64,000 bases of DNA from Henriciella marina DSM 19595 (GCF_000376805.1 NZ_AQXT01000002.1:1674001-1738000), one strand, 5' to 3'; shown: positions 42,856 through 52,230, counted from the first letter of the stretch. Program-made: numbers and translations. The notes: generated by a model from the sequence alone, not told the origin.

Positions 42856-44253
42856 ATGGCTGACAGTCAGAGACTGAGCGACATGCTCGTCACCGTAAAC
42901 CCCACAAATGGCGAAGAGATCGACCGTTATCCCTATATGAGCGATAGCGAGTTCGACACCACGATCCAGAAGTGCCACGAGGCCTTCCTCAACTGGCGCC
43001 ATGAGGCGCCGAAAGAACGCGCCGAAATCATCAAGAAAATCGGCGAAGGGCTGAAAGCCAGGAAGACCGAGCTCGCCCAGCTGATGACCAAGGAGATGGG
43101 CAAGCTCGTCAATCAGGGCGAGGCAGAACTCGATCTCTGCATCGGCATTTGCGACTGGACCGCGCAAAACGGCCCGAAAGAGCTCAACAATGAAGAGCGC
43201 GAGATCCCCAATGGCGGACGCGGCATCATCACCTATTCGCCAATCGGTGTGATCTACGGCATTCAGCCATGGAATTTCCCGGCCTATCAGGTCGTGCGCT
43301 ATGCAATCGCCAATCTGATGGCCGGCAATGGCGTCCTGCTGAAGCACGCTGAGTCTGTCACCGGTTCAGGCCTGATGCTGGAAGAAATCTTCCGCGATGC
43401 GGGCCTTCCAGAAAACCTCTTCTCGGTCCTGCGCATCACGCATGATCAGTCCGACAAGGTCATCGCGCACAAGCTTGTCCGCGGTGTCACCCTGACAGGC
43501 AGCCCGTCAGCTGGCGAAATCATTGCCAAGAAGGCAGGCGAACAGCTGAAGAAAACGGTGCTCGAGCTTGGCTCGAACGATGCCTATATCGTTCTGGAAG
43601 ACGCTGATCTCGAAAATGCGGTCAAGCAGTGCGTCACCGGCCGGATCTTCAACAATGGTGAGACCTGCGTCGCAGCAAAGCGCTTTATCGTCGTCGATGC
43701 TATTTACGACCAGTTCCGTGATGCCTTCGTCAAGGCGATGAAAGACATCAAGCTTGGCGACCCGATGAAGAATGAAAGCGACCTCGGCCCGATGGCCCGC
43801 GAGGACCTTCGCGACGATCTGCACGATCAGGTCAGGAAGAGTGTCGAGAACGGTGCCCAAATCGCTTGCGGTGGTGAGAAGCCAACACAGAGGGGCTGGT
43901 GGTATCCGGCCACTGTGCTCGAAGACGTCAAACCAGGCCAGCCGGCCTATGACGATGAACTCTTCGGCCCTGTCGCAGCGCTCATTCGCGCCAAGGATGC
44001 AGACGATGCGATGCGGATCGCCAATGATAGCCGGTTCGGCCTCGGCGGCGGCATCTTTTCCGAGAACAGGGACCGCGCCATCGAGCTCGCCGAGAAGTAT
44101 TTCGATACCGGCATGGTGTTCATCAATGGCTTCGGTCTTGCCCAGCCCAACATGCCGTTCGGCGGCGTGAAAAACTCCGGCTATGGCCGCGAGCATGGCG
44201 GGTTCGGCATGAAGGAATTTGTCAACGCCAAGGCGATCAACGTCATGGGCTAG
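42856..44253 (+). CDS. Aldehyde dehydrogenase, succinate-semialdehyde type
   Basis: NAD(P)-dependent aldehyde dehydrogenase, closest by pattern to GabD1-like succinate-semialdehyde dehydrogenases. Catalytic Glu in LELGSNDAYIV (about 237), catalytic Cys in NNGETCVAAKRF (about 272), nucleotide-binding TGSPSAG near 214. Length 465. GAAAGGG precedes ATG 42856. Inserted between prs and rplY, which in related genomes are usually adjacent (inference from memory). Confidence 0.85.
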   Translation: MADSQRLSDMLVTVNPTNGEEIDRYPYMSDSEFDTTIQKCHEAFLNWRHEAPKERAEIIKKIGEGLKARKTELAQLMTKEMGKLVNQGEAELDLCIGICDWTAQNGPKELNNEEREIPNGGRGIITYSPIGVIYGIQPWNFPAYQVVRYAIANLMAGNGVLLKHAESVTGSGLMLEEIFRDAGLPENLFSVLRITHDQSDKVIAHKLVRGVTLTGSPSAGEIIAKKAGEQLKKTVLELGSNDAYIVLEDADLENAVKQCVTGRIFNNGETCVAAKRFIVVDAIYDQFRDAFVKAMKDIKLGDPMKNESDLGPMAREDLRDDLHDQVRKSVENGAQIACGGEKPTQRGWWYPATVLEDVKPGQPAYDDELFGPVAALIRAKDADDAMRIANDSRFGLGGGIFSENRDRAIELAEKYFDTGMVFINGFGLAQPNMPFGGVKNSGYGREHGGFGMKEFVNAKAINVMG

Positions 44254-44291
44254 TCTTCGGCCCCTCAAATGCCGACTGACAACTGACGACG

Positions 44292-44325
44292 GCGCCGCTG
44301 GTCCTTTATGGGTCAGCGGCGCTTT
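44292..44325 (+). terminator. Probable terminator after the aldehyde dehydrogenase gene
   Basis: GCGCCGCTG (44292-44300) pairs with CAGCGGCGC (44314-44322), then a short TTTCA. Weak T-run, so confidence is moderate. Confidence 0.55.
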
Positions 44326-44465
44326 CAGTTGCGCGGTTGCGCGTCTGTTAGCCTTGGTGTAATGCCCCCAGCTTCAGAAAGGGCGGCGCGAGGCCGTTCC
44401 TGTCAGGCTGTCACCGCCCTCAATGACACACCAGGCGGCGGACTTCAGGGCGAAAGGAAAATTCA

Positions 44466-45158
44466 ATGTCTCAGAAACTTAATTACAACGTCGTGATGCG
44501 TGAGCGGACCGGCAAGGGCGGCGCCCGCGAAGCCCGTCGCAATGGCATGGTTCCCGGCGTGATTTATGGCGGCGGCGAAGACCCGGTTGCGGTCAGCCTC
44601 AAGCTCAACGAAGTCATCAAGGGCATTAATTCCGGCCACTTCCTGACCTCCACAGCCAATCTTGTCCACGACGGCAACAAGCAGCTTGTGATCCCGCAGG
44701 CGATCCAGCTGCACCCTGTCACCGACATGCCCGTCCACGTTGACCTTTACCGCGTGAACGCCAGCCAGATCATCGCGGTCGAAGTGCCCGTTCACTTCCG
44801 CAACGAAGACGAAGCGCCAGGCCTCAATCAAGGCGGCTCGCTGAACATCGTTCGCTTCGCCGTTGAGCTGAACGTGCGCGCAGACAGCATTCCTGACTTC
44901 CTGGACGCAGACCTCGCCGGTCTTCAGATCGGTGACAATGTCAAGATTTCCGACATCAAGCTGCCGGAAGGCGCAGAGCCTGCCATCACCGACCGCGACT
45001 TCACCATCGCGACCATCGTCGGCAAAATGGCTGAAATCGTCGAAGACGTCGAGGAAGAGACAGACGCAGATGAAGTCGAAGCCATCAACCAGTCCGATGA
45101 GGATGGTGAAGGCGAAGGTGACGACGCCGCAGAAGGCGACGACGAATCCAAGGAATAG
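44466..45158 (+). CDS. rplY: 50S ribosomal protein L25 (Ctc form)
   Basis: 5S rRNA-binding ribosomal protein with the C-terminal Ctc extension. N-terminal L25 domain (RERTGKGGAREARRNGMVPGVIYG, in parts, to about residue 90) and a TL5-type second domain, then an acidic tail (DEDGEGEGDDAAEGDDE). Length 230 fits the long form. GAAAGG precedes ATG 44466. Pth follows, as usual. Confidence 0.93.
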   Translation: MSQKLNYNVVMRERTGKGGAREARRNGMVPGVIYGGGEDPVAVSLKLNEVIKGINSGHFLTSTANLVHDGNKQLVIPQAIQLHPVTDMPVHVDLYRVNASQIIAVEVPVHFRNEDEAPGLNQGGSLNIVRFAVELNVRADSIPDFLDADLAGLQIGDNVKISDIKLPEGAEPAITDRDFTIATIVGKMAEIVEDVEEETDADEVEAINQSDEDGEGEGDDAAEGDDESKE

Positions 45159-45226
45159 TCCACCGGATTACGGGCTGGCTGAAAGGCCAGCCCGACCCTG
45201 CGGACGACCGCGTAACGGAGCCTGTC

Positions 45227-45835
45227 ATGCATATTCTCGCCGGACAGGGAAATCCGGGCGCCAAATATGCAGGCAACCGTCACAACTTCGGCTTCATGGT
45301 GCTCGACAGGATCGCAAGCGACCATGGATTCGGCCCATGGAAGTCGCGGTTCCAGAGCGAAACCTCCGAAGGCACGGTCAAGACGGCCAATGGGCCGGTC
45401 AAGCTGCTGCTCCTGAAACCCCAGACATTCTATAATGAAAGCGGCCGCGCTGCAGGCGAGGCTGCGCGCTTCTACAAGCTTTCGCCTGAAGACGTCACCG
45501 TCTTTCATGACGAGATCGATCTTGCCCCCGGCCGTGTGCGCCTCAAACGCGGCGGCGGGCATTCAGGCAATAATGGCGTGCGCTCCATGCTCGCGCATCT
45601 CTCGCCAGAGGTCCGGCGCGTACGCCTTGGCGTTGGCCACCCCGGCGACAAGTCATTGGTGATGCCCTACGTCCTCTCCGACTTTGCGAAAGCTGACAAG
45701 GACTGGGTTGAAGGGCTGATGGATGCGTGTTCGCGCGCCCTGCCGCTTCTCTTCGAAGACAATGAAGAGCGCTTCCAGAGCGAAGTGATGCGCCTTGCTC
45801 CCGCGCCAAAGCGCGACCCAAAACAGACCAGCTAG
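45227..45835 (+). CDS. pth: Peptidyl-tRNA hydrolase
   Basis: Releases stalled peptidyl-tRNA. The signature GQGNPGAKYAGNRHNFGF carries the catalytic His (H19) and Asn, with FHDEIDL and GHSGNNGVRS following. Length 202. It lies directly after rplY. It ends convergently with the TIR-like gene, sharing CTAG. Confidence 0.94.
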   Translation: MHILAGQGNPGAKYAGNRHNFGFMVLDRIASDHGFGPWKSRFQSETSEGTVKTANGPVKLLLLKPQTFYNESGRAAGEAARFYKLSPEDVTVFHDEIDLAPGRVRLKRGGGHSGNNGVRSMLAHLSPEVRRVRLGVGHPGDKSLVMPYVLSDFAKADKDWVEGLMDACSRALPLLFEDNEERFQSEVMRLAPAPKRDPKQTS

Positions 45836-46779
45836 TCGATCTCGACTGGGTCCGCCTCTATTTCACCGGCAGCCTCATCGTGCTCAGACGGCAACAGCGA
45901 ACTGTGAACCAGCGAGCGCGGCACCTGCCCTGCCGGGCAGGTCTCCATCACATTGACGATACCGCCCGATGCGCCGGGTCCGGCTAGCTGCGTGACCGGA
46001 TTGCGATAGACGAAAGCCAGCACCAGCATACCAACGAGAACAAGGCCGGTCGGCACGAGGATCAAAAGACCGCGGGCCCCACCTCCTGGGCGATTGTCTG
46101 CAAAGTCGACAGCCGGGTTCGGCGGTTTAAGCTCCAGACGGTGGCCATGCGAGGCATCGGCGATCTGCGCGGTTGCGGCCGCGCTCGCTGCCGCCGCTGA
46201 CGTCACGCGCGGTTTGTTGTCTTCGCTGGGAGCCTCGCTCTTGGGTTTCTCCGGCGTGGCAGCCTTCCGAGCGCCCTTCTGGGCCAGCGGATCTGTCGGA
46301 TGCGCCTCTTTCCAGGCAAGCTTGCCAGCCTCGTCGGATGAGGCGAGCGCCAACCAGTCGGCCAGCCCCTCGCGTCCATCCTTTTGCCCCAGCGTCTCGC
46401 AAAGCGCGCCGAACGCGTCCGGCGTCTTTCGCGATGTGAGGCCCGTCAGGTCGAACCGCTTGTCCTTGTCGAACGGGTCGTCCGGCACGGTCTCATCAAG
46501 GTTTGCCTGAACCAGAGCGTCAGGCCGCGACCGCGCCAGATGCGCCATGGCATGCACCCAGTCGGCGTCAGGCTTGCTTGTGTCGCAGGCCCCTGCCGAC
46601 CAGAGCACCAGGACGCTAGCGGCCTTGTTGCAATCGCTGAGATCGCGTGAGCTTGGCGTCGTGTGTTCGCGTTTGGCATCATATCGCACGCGGAATTTCA
46701 GCGCGCGGAGCTTTCTCGCGAGTATCGTCGCCTTGTCGCTGTCGCCCATTGCCGAGACCAGCAGCACGTCGAACGCCAT
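45832..46779 (-). CDS. TIR-like domain protein with C-terminal membrane anchor
   Basis: 315 residues on the strand opposite to its cluster. Residues 1-125 read like a TIR domain: an initial strand FDVLLVSA, a helix of ARKLRALKFRVRYDAKRE, AASVLVLWSAGACDTS and DADWVHAMAHLARSRPDALVQANLDE. The Glu that catalytic TIRs carry after the W position is absent here (WVHAMAH), so NAD hydrolysis is doubtful. Residues 165-235 are Ala/Pro/Lys-rich linker, 237-258 a membrane helix, the rest a short acidic tail. GGAGAGG lies six bases before ATG 46779. Role unknown. Confidence 0.6.
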   Translation of the reverse strand: MAFDVLLVSAMGDSDKATILARKLRALKFRVRYDAKREHTTPSSRDLSDCNKAASVLVLWSAGACDTSKPDADWVHAMAHLARSRPDALVQANLDETVPDDPFDKDKRFDLTGLTSRKTPDAFGALCETLGQKDGREGLADWLALASSDEAGKLAWKEAHPTDPLAQKGARKAATPEKPKSEAPSEDNKPRVTSAAAASAAATAQIADASHGHRLELKPPNPAVDFADNRPGGGARGLLILVPTGLVLVGMLVLAFVYRNPVTQLAGPGASGGIVNVMETCPAGQVPRSLVHSSLLPSEHDEAAGEIEADPVEID

Positions 46780-46943
46780 GGAATACCTCTCCGAAGCCGG
46801 GCCTTTGTGTACGCAATTACCTACGCCCGAAGCAACCGAATACCAGCCATTCCAGACATTGCCCCCTGTTCTGACGGCAAAAATGCGCTATGCCGCGCGC
46901 CAGACCAGACCGGCGTTACCAAACCGGAAGAAGGAGTGCGCAC

Positions 46944-48041
46944 ATGGGTTTCAAATGCGGGATTGTAGGCCTGCCAAACGTTGGCAAATCCACCCTCTTC
47001 AATGCGCTCACCCAGACCGCAGCTGCGCAGGCGGCGAACTATCCGTTCTGCACGATTGAGCCGAATGTCGGCGAGGTCGCCGTGCCAGAGCCGCGCCTTA
47101 ACAAACTGGCAGAAATCGCCGGCTCGAAAGAGATCATCCCCGCCCGGATGAATTTCGTCGATATTGCAGGCCTCGTCGAAGGCGCCTCCAAGGGCGAAGG
47201 CCTCGGCAACCAGTTCCTCGCGAACATCCGCGAGACCGATGCGATCCTCTACGTCCTTCGCTGCTTTGAGGATGATGACATCACCCATGTCGCCGGCCGC
47301 GTCGACCCGATCGCCGACCTCGATATCGTCGAGACAGAGCTGATGATCGCCGACATGGAAAGCCTCGAAAAGCGCCGCGCGGGCGTCGAGAAGAAAGCCA
47401 AGTCCGGCGAGAAAGACGCCAAGGAAACGCTCGTCCTGCTCGACCTTGCCCTCGCCGAACTCAATGAAGGGCGCCCTGCCCGCATGGCCGATATCCCGAA
47501 AGAGGATATGAAAGCCTGGCGCATGCTGCAGCTCCTGACAGCAAAGCCGGTTCTTCTCGTGGCCAATGTCGATGAAGACAGCGCGGCGACAGGCAACAGG
47601 TATTCCGAACTGGTGATGGCGCGCGCTGAGCAAGAAGGCGCCGAAGCTGTCGTCATCTCCGCCCAGATCGAAGCCGAGATGGCCGTCCTCGCCCCCGATG
47701 AGCGCGCCGAATTCCTGGAAATGCAGGGCCTCGAAGAACCCGGCCTCAACCGTCTCATCCATTCTGGCTATCAGCTTCTTGGTTTGCAGACCTATTTCAC
47801 CGTCGGCCCCAAGGAGGCCCGCGCGTGGACCATCCGCAAAGGCTGGACCGCACCGCAGGCCGCAGGCGTCATACATGGTGACTTCGAAAAAGGCTTCATC
47901 CGCGCCGAGACCATCGCCTATGATGACTTCATCGCGGCAGGCGGCGAAACGGCCGCCAAGGAAGCCGGCAAGATGCGCCAGGAAGGCAAGGAATACCTCG
48001 TCAAGGAAGGCGACGTCCTGCACTTCCGGTTCAACGTGTAG
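46944..48041 (+). CDS. ychF: YchF/OLA1-type P-loop NTPase
   Basis: Obg-like ATPase associated with ribosomes and redox stress. G1 GLPNVGKST (8-16), the [10 protein letters not shown] switch, [17 protein letters not shown] and a C-terminal TGS domain (about 280-365) ending VLHFRFNV. Start ATG 46944 has AAGGAG seven bases upstream; the frame is open further but unsupported. Length 365. Follows the rplY-pth pair. Confidence 0.95.
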   Translation: MGFKCGIVGLPNVGKSTLFNALTQTAAAQAANYPFCTIEPNVGEVAVPEPRLNKLAEIAGSKEIIPARMNFVDIAGLVEGASKGEGLGNQFLANIRETDAILYVLRCFEDDDITHVAGRVDPIADLDIVETELMIADMESLEKRRAGVEKKAKSGEKDAKETLVLLDLALAELNEGRPARMADIPKEDMKAWRMLQLLTAKPVLLVANVDEDSAATGNRYSELVMARAEQEGAEAVVISAQIEAEMAVLAPDERAEFLEMQGLEEPGLNRLIHSGYQLLGLQTYFTVGPKEARAWTIRKGWTAPQAAGVIHGDFEKGFIRAETIAYDDFIAAGGETAAKEAGKMRQEGKEYLVKEGDVLHFRFNV

Positions 48042-48059
48042 ACTGAACTCCACAGCTTG

Positions 48060-48180
48060 CGTCACCCTCGACCGCCCACAGGCGGTCTGAGGGTCCATCT
48101 TCTGAGCTTGAACGATCCAGGCTCCGGTGATGGCAGGAGCTGGACTCTCAGATGAACCTGTCGGTTCAACGAGAGTGACG
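48060..48180. repeat. Imperfect palindromic intergenic element
   Basis: CGTCACCCTCGA (48060-48071) and ACGAGAGTGACG (48169-48180) are inverted repeats matching at 10 of 12 positions. Inner arms (CCAGGCTCC and GGAGCTGG, about 48117-48142) also pair. It fills most of the 189-bp gap between ychF and the flavodoxin gene; nothing else is seen there. Confidence 0.5.
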
Positions 48181-48230
48181 CCAGACGGAAAACGTTTGGC
48201 GTTCATCAACGACCCACTACCATCCCTCAC

Positions 48231-48722
48231 ATGCCCAAACTCCTCATCGTCTACTTCTCCCGCACTGGCGGCGCCGCGCAGATGGCGAAAGCCGCTCACG
48301 AAGCCGCAACGACCGAAGAGGGCTGTGAAACCATCCTGAAGCGCGCTGAAGACGCTGGGCCAGACGATCTCCTCGCTGCGGACGGCTACATCTTCTGCGC
48401 CCCGGAAAACCTCGCCGCCATCGCCGGCGGCATGAAGGAATTCTTCGACCGCTCTTATTACCCCGTGCTCGGCAAGATCGAGGGCCGCCCTTACGCCCAG
48501 ATGGTCTGCGCTGGCTCAGACGGCGAGAACGCGATGAAACAGACCGCCCGCATCGCAAAAGGCTGGCGCCTGAAAATCGCGCAGGAGCCGTTCATCATCT
48601 GCACCCACGCCCAGACCAGAGAAGACATCCTCGCCGACAAGACGATCCGCGAAGACGACCTGCGCAAATGCCGTGAGCTCGGAGAAGCCATGGCCGCCGG
48701 TCTGGCGATGGGCGTGTTCTGA
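48231..48722 (+). CDS. Flavodoxin-like NAD(P)H oxidoreductase
   Basis: 163-residue flavodoxin fold. FMN phosphate loop near the N-terminus: VYFSRTGGAAQMAKAA (6-21); second loop APENLAAIAGGMKEFFDRSY; third loop around CAGSDGENAMKQ. Redox partner unknown. It lies between two palindromic repeats. No ribosome site is obvious before ATG 48231. Confidence 0.8.
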   Translation: MPKLLIVYFSRTGGAAQMAKAAHEAATTEEGCETILKRAEDAGPDDLLAADGYIFCAPENLAAIAGGMKEFFDRSYYPVLGKIEGRPYAQMVCAGSDGENAMKQTARIAKGWRLKIAQEPFIICTHAQTREDILADKTIREDDLRKCRELGEAMAAGLAMGVF

Positions 48723-48737
48723 CTAAACCCAACACAG

Positions 48738-48817
48738 CCTCATGGTGAACGAAGTCGAACCACGAGGCGGCAATGTCGCGTGTATCGCCTCGTCCTTCGA
48801 TTTCGCTCAGAATGAGG
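48738..48817. repeat. 30-bp inverted repeat pair (REP-like)
   Basis: Left arm 48738-48767 begins CCTCATGGTGAACGAAGTCG; right arm 48788-48817 begins CCTCGTCCTTCGATTTCGCT. The reverse complement of the right arm matches the left at most positions. Same family as the repeat at 41643. Confidence 0.65.
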
Positions 48818-48828
48818 GCTTTCTATGC

Positions 48829-49221
48829 TCAGCGCGGCGCACCTGCCTCCTGATAAAGCGAAAGCGTGTGCCCATCGGGGTCCGCAAAATCAGCCGTCAG
48901 CCCGCCATCCGGGGCGTGGGAGACCGGCGTCACGATTGTCACCCCCTTTGAGGCAAGCCCCTCCACGACACCGTCGATGCCGCCTTCCTCCAGATTGAAC
49001 ACTACGACAGGGCTGTCGCCGCGCTTGCCGTCCTGCTGGAAGAAGATCAGCGACACACCATTCGCGGCCTCCGCCATCAGCCAGTCAGCCCCGCCTGCCT
49101 CGCCCTCTTCGCCAGGCATGCGCGTCAGGTCGAGTCCGAGACTGTCGCGATAGAATACCCCTGTGCGGTCAATATCGGCCACATAGAAGACGATGGCACC
49201 AATTCCTGTTTTCGTGAGCAT
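48829..49221 (-). CDS. VOC-family (glyoxalase-like) protein
   Basis: 130-residue protein with one or two beta-alpha-beta-beta-beta modules: IGAIVFYVADIDRTGVFYRDSLGLDL near the N-terminus (in parts) and ADFADPDGHTLSLYQE at the end, both VOC hallmarks. Metal ligands are not all visible. It lies 11 bp after the sigma-factor gene on the same strand, so it is probably co-transcribed with and controlled by it (inference). Confidence 0.8.
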   Translation of the reverse strand: MLTKTGIGAIVFYVADIDRTGVFYRDSLGLDLTRMPGEEGEAGGADWLMAEAANGVSLIFFQQDGKRGDSPVVVFNLEEGGIDGVVEGLASKGVTIVTPVSHAPDGGLTADFADPDGHTLSLYQEAGAPR

Positions 49222-49232
49222 GAAGACCTCCT

Positions 49233-49841
49233 CTAGCTGGTTCGCTCACATCCTTGTTGCCGCCGATTGGCGATCTGTGAGGTCGTCAGCACAAAAAAAT
49301 GACCGTCAGGGTCATGGCTTGCCAGAAACCCGCCGCGCCGGGCGAGCCGCGCTCTCATCATCTGACGCATGGCGCCATAAGGCAGCACCTCATCCAGCGT
49401 CAGATCCACGTCCGGCGAGGTCTCAATCGAGCGCTTGAGCTGGGAGATACGCTGGCGCAACGCCGTATCCGACAGGCCGAGCAGCCATCCGATCTCAGCA
49501 CGCGTCGCCCCGTTCAGCGCCAGCAGCGCGGTCACGCGCAAAGACGGGCTGAGACCGGCGAGGCTGACGGCAGTCTTGTCAGCCACACCTACGGGCACGT
49601 CAAAAACCTGCTGCCAGCCCGTCTCTCTCTCACGCCGGCGCACAGCCGTGCGAGCTACCTGCCGAGCCTGATTACGGATGACGCCGCGCAGCCATTTCTG
49701 CGTCGCTTCAGACTCAATATCGGTTCGGCCCACCTCGACCGCCGCAAGACAAGCCAGCTGAACAAGGTCCTCTGCCTCGTCAGGCCGCCCGGCATGCCGG
49801 CGCGCAATCGCGCCAAGCTTTCGTACCCAGTGCTCGCTCAT
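49233..49841 (-). CDS. ECF-like RNA polymerase sigma factor
   Basis: 202-residue sigma-70-family protein. Region 2 includes ARRHAGRPDEAEDLVQLACLAAV (in parts) and region 4 is TALLALNGATRAEIGWLLGLSDTALRQRISQLKRS (in parts). An extra C-terminal 45 residues (GGFLASHDPDGHFFVLTTSQ) are not part of the basic ECF core. No anti-sigma gene is adjacent; a VOC gene follows, which may be a target or sensor. Regulatory signal unknown. Confidence 0.75.
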   Translation of the reverse strand: MSEHWVRKLGAIARRHAGRPDEAEDLVQLACLAAVEVGRTDIESEATQKWLRGVIRNQARQVARTAVRRRERETGWQQVFDVPVGVADKTAVSLAGLSPSLRVTALLALNGATRAEIGWLLGLSDTALRQRISQLKRSIETSPDVDLTLDEVLPYGAMRQMMRARLARRGGFLASHDPDGHFFVLTTSQIANRRQQGCERTS

Positions 49842-49959
49842 TCTGACTGCCTCCGGTGCGCCCGAAGCCTCTCTGCGCTCTGGACGCGCCCATTTGTTCC
49901 CCGTATGTTCAGCTGCGAGCTTGAAAAGGTCAAGCCCCGAATCGGATTAGGCAGGCTCC

Positions 49960-51309
49960 ATGGAAGCGCTCGTCAATATTGGCTCTATCGGCCTCGATCT
50001 CATTCACCTTGTCCTGCTGCTTGCGGCCATAGCCTTCGCCGTTGCCCTGTTCGTCATTCGCGGCCAGCTCAGCACAAGCGCAGCCAATGCACGGCGGGGC
50101 CTTGAATACGCCGAAGACAGCGTCGCTGCCCTGAAGGCAGAGCGCGAAGAGCTGCGCCAGCAGGTGAAGACAAAGGATGCGGTGGCTGAGCAAGCCCGGA
50201 TCGACCTCGCCAAGGCCGAAGCGCGCAGCGAGGAAGACGAGAAGAAGTTTGCAGACCTTGCCCAGCGCGTCCTCGACCAGTCGAGCAAGCGCTTCCTGAC
50301 CCAGGCCGATGAGCATTTCAAACGCCACAAGGAAGGCGCGCAGACCAATCTCAAAGAGCTGATGACGCCGATCAACAAGAACCTCGAGGACTTCGCCAAG
50401 AAGGTCACAGAGCTTGAGAAAGTGCGCGCCGACGACAAGTCGGTCCTGCAGGAACAGGTCAAGGCGATCGGGGAGAGCCTGAAGGTCCACACCAGCGAGA
50501 CCAACAAGCTGGTCAGCGCGCTGTCAGCCCCGCGCGGCGGCGGTCGCTGGGGCGAGACCACGCTTCGAAACGTGATGGAGCATGCCGGTCTCTCGGCCCA
50601 TTGCGACTTTTCCGAACAGGTGCACGGCGAGACCGAAACCGGACGGCAGCGCCCGGACGTCATCATCAAGCTGCCCGGCGGACGCGAAATCGTCGTCGAT
50701 TCCAAGGTCACGCTCGAAGACTATCTCAAAGCCATCGACGAGACCGATCCGGCCCGCCGCGAAGCCTATATGCGCGCCCATGGCCGCAAGGTGCGCGACC
50801 ATATCAAGACGCTCGGATCAAAGGACTATCAGAGCGCCTTTTCCCAGCGCGTCGATTTTGTCGCCCTCTTCATTCCGGGCGAGAGTTTTTATGTCGCCGC
50901 GCTTGAGTTTGAGCCGGACCTTTTCGACTTTGCCGCCGCCCGTCAGGTGATCGTCGTGACGCCATCCACCCTGCTCGCCCTTGCCAAGGCTGTTGCCTAT
51001 GGCTGGCGCCAGGAACAGGCAACCGAGAACGCCAAGATGGCTGCAGAACTTGGCAGAGAGCTTTATTCCCGCCTCACCACGCTTGGCGGCCATGTCGAGA
51101 AGATGGGGAAATCGCTCAATTCCGCGGTCGACGCCTATAACAAGATGGGCTCCAGCCTGACCTCCCGCGTGCTGCCTGCCGCCCGCAAGTTCGAGGATCT
51201 GCAAATCGCCCCGCCGGAAAAGTCCGTGCCCGAAATAGAGAGCATCGAAAAACGCGCCACCCTGCCGGACCGGACAGGCGAGCTCGAGTTCGATAGCAGC
51301 GAGGACTAG
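49960..51309 (+). CDS. rmuC: DNA recombination protein RmuC
   Basis: Membrane-anchored nuclease-like protein limiting inversions at short repeats. N-terminal helix (about 13-33), a long coiled coil (about 40-165), then the RmuC domain with GGGRWGETTLRNVMEHAGL, RPDVIIKLPGGREIVVDSKVTL (in parts) and VTPSTLLALAKAVAYGWRQE. Length 449. ATG 49960. It stands alone, divergent from the sigma factor. Confidence 0.93.
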   Translation: MEALVNIGSIGLDLIHLVLLLAAIAFAVALFVIRGQLSTSAANARRGLEYAEDSVAALKAEREELRQQVKTKDAVAEQARIDLAKAEARSEEDEKKFADLAQRVLDQSSKRFLTQADEHFKRHKEGAQTNLKELMTPINKNLEDFAKKVTELEKVRADDKSVLQEQVKAIGESLKVHTSETNKLVSALSAPRGGGRWGETTLRNVMEHAGLSAHCDFSEQVHGETETGRQRPDVIIKLPGGREIVVDSKVTLEDYLKAIDETDPARREAYMRAHGRKVRDHIKTLGSKDYQSAFSQRVDFVALFIPGESFYVAALEFEPDLFDFAAARQVIVVTPSTLLALAKAVAYGWRQEQATENAKMAAELGRELYSRLTTLGGHVEKMGKSLNSAVDAYNKMGSSLTSRVLPAARKFEDLQIAPPEKSVPEIESIEKRATLPDRTGELEFDSSED

Positions 51310-51375
51310 AGCGCAGCAGCCCAAGCCGTGCCGTGGGCGTTGATTTTCCGCCGCCCTCCTCCTATTTTCCGGCGT

Positions 51376-51924
51376 ATGGCTATTCGCGAAATTCTCACCG
51401 TCCCGGACCCGCGTCTGAAGGAAGTCTCAAAGCCCGTCGAAGGCGGCGTGACCGATGAGCTCCGCGCGCTCATGGATGACATGCTGGAGACGATGTACGA
51501 CGCCCCCGGTATCGGCCTTGCGGCGATCCAGATCGGCGTGCCCAAGCGCGTCATCGTGATGGATCTTGCAAGCCCGGATGAAGAGCCCCAGCCGCGCTAT
51601 TTCGTGAACCCCGAAATCCTGCCGCTGACCGAAGATCTTGCCCCCTATGAAGAGGGCTGTCTCTCTGTTCCGGACGTCTTCGACGAGGTCGAACGCCCGA
51701 CCCAGTGCCGGGTCAGATATCTCGACTACAACGGCAAGGAAGTCGACGAGATCGCAGAAGGCATGTTCGCCGTCTGCATCCAGCACGAGATGGACCACCT
51801 TGAAGGCACGCTCTTCATTGATCACCTATCGCGCCTCAAGCGTCAGCGCGCTGTCGACAAGGTGAAAAAGGCCAAGCGTCTCTCTGATAAGATTTCGAAA
51901 TCCAAATCGAAAAGCGCGGCCTGA
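51376..51924 (+). CDS. def: Peptide deformylase
   Basis: Removes the N-formyl group from new proteins. Motif 1 [10 protein letters not shown] (46-54), motif 2 EGCLS (C95) and motif 3 QHEMDHLEG (H137, E138, H141) supply the metal site. The C-terminal tail is basic and repetitive (KSKSKSAA). ATG 51376 gives standard length (182 aa); the ORF is open further upstream but unsupported. First gene of a def-fmt-truA neighbourhood. Confidence 0.95.
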   Translation: MAIREILTVPDPRLKEVSKPVEGGVTDELRALMDDMLETMYDAPGIGLAAIQIGVPKRVIVMDLASPDEEPQPRYFVNPEILPLTEDLAPYEEGCLSVPDVFDEVERPTQCRVRYLDYNGKEVDEIAEGMFAVCIQHEMDHLEGTLFIDHLSRLKRQRAVDKVKKAKRLSDKISKSKSKSAA

Positions 51925-52049
51925 TCGGCCACCTGTTTGCCAAAGCCTGGGTCCGCTGGACTATCGTGCTGATACTGGCAGCGTTGATCGTCATTATCTG
52001 CGCAGGCAATGGGCTTTCCGGGAATGGGATGGCAGGCGCGATGCGCTAG
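51921..52049 (+). other. Possible small membrane ORF without standard start
   Basis: Immediately after def, overlapping its TGA, a 42-codon frame from CTG 51921 encodes [20 protein letters not shown] and continues with a hydrophobic segment ending in NGLSGNGMAGAMR. It has the character of a one-helix membrane protein, but no ATG, GTG or TTG precedes the helix and no ribosome site is visible. It is open, low-confidence, and listed only for checking. Confidence 0.2.
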
Positions 52050-52079
52050 GCTCAGACCTGAAGCTACTTCCAAACCGCA

Positions 52080-52101
52080 GACCCCTGCGAAGGCAGGGGT
52101 C
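52080..52101. repeat. Hairpin in the def-fmt gap
   Basis: GACCCCTGC (52080-52088), loop GAAG, GCAGGGGTC (52093-52101), perfect. No T-run follows. It lies in the 306-bp gap before fmt, whose only other content is the doubtful small ORF at 51921. Confidence 0.55.
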
Positions 52102-52230
52102 CATGAAGCGACATCTAAACTGCCGCGAGCCCGCTGAAAGCACGCTCTATCGATAACTGCCTGCGCAGGTATCTGCGGCGCCACGGCCAAACATCTTGCA
52201 CTTTCAGAGCCTCGCGATAGACCCCGCAGC

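Noticed and set aside
45832-46779. TIR gene as an anti-phage defence system
   Set aside because: The expected catalytic Glu is missing and no defence partner (Sir2, STING, prokaryotic Argonaute, Thoeris ThsA) is adjacent.
46821-48299. 492-codon minus-strand open frame
   Set aside because: It is antisense to ychF, whose motifs are intact; no domain on the minus strand.
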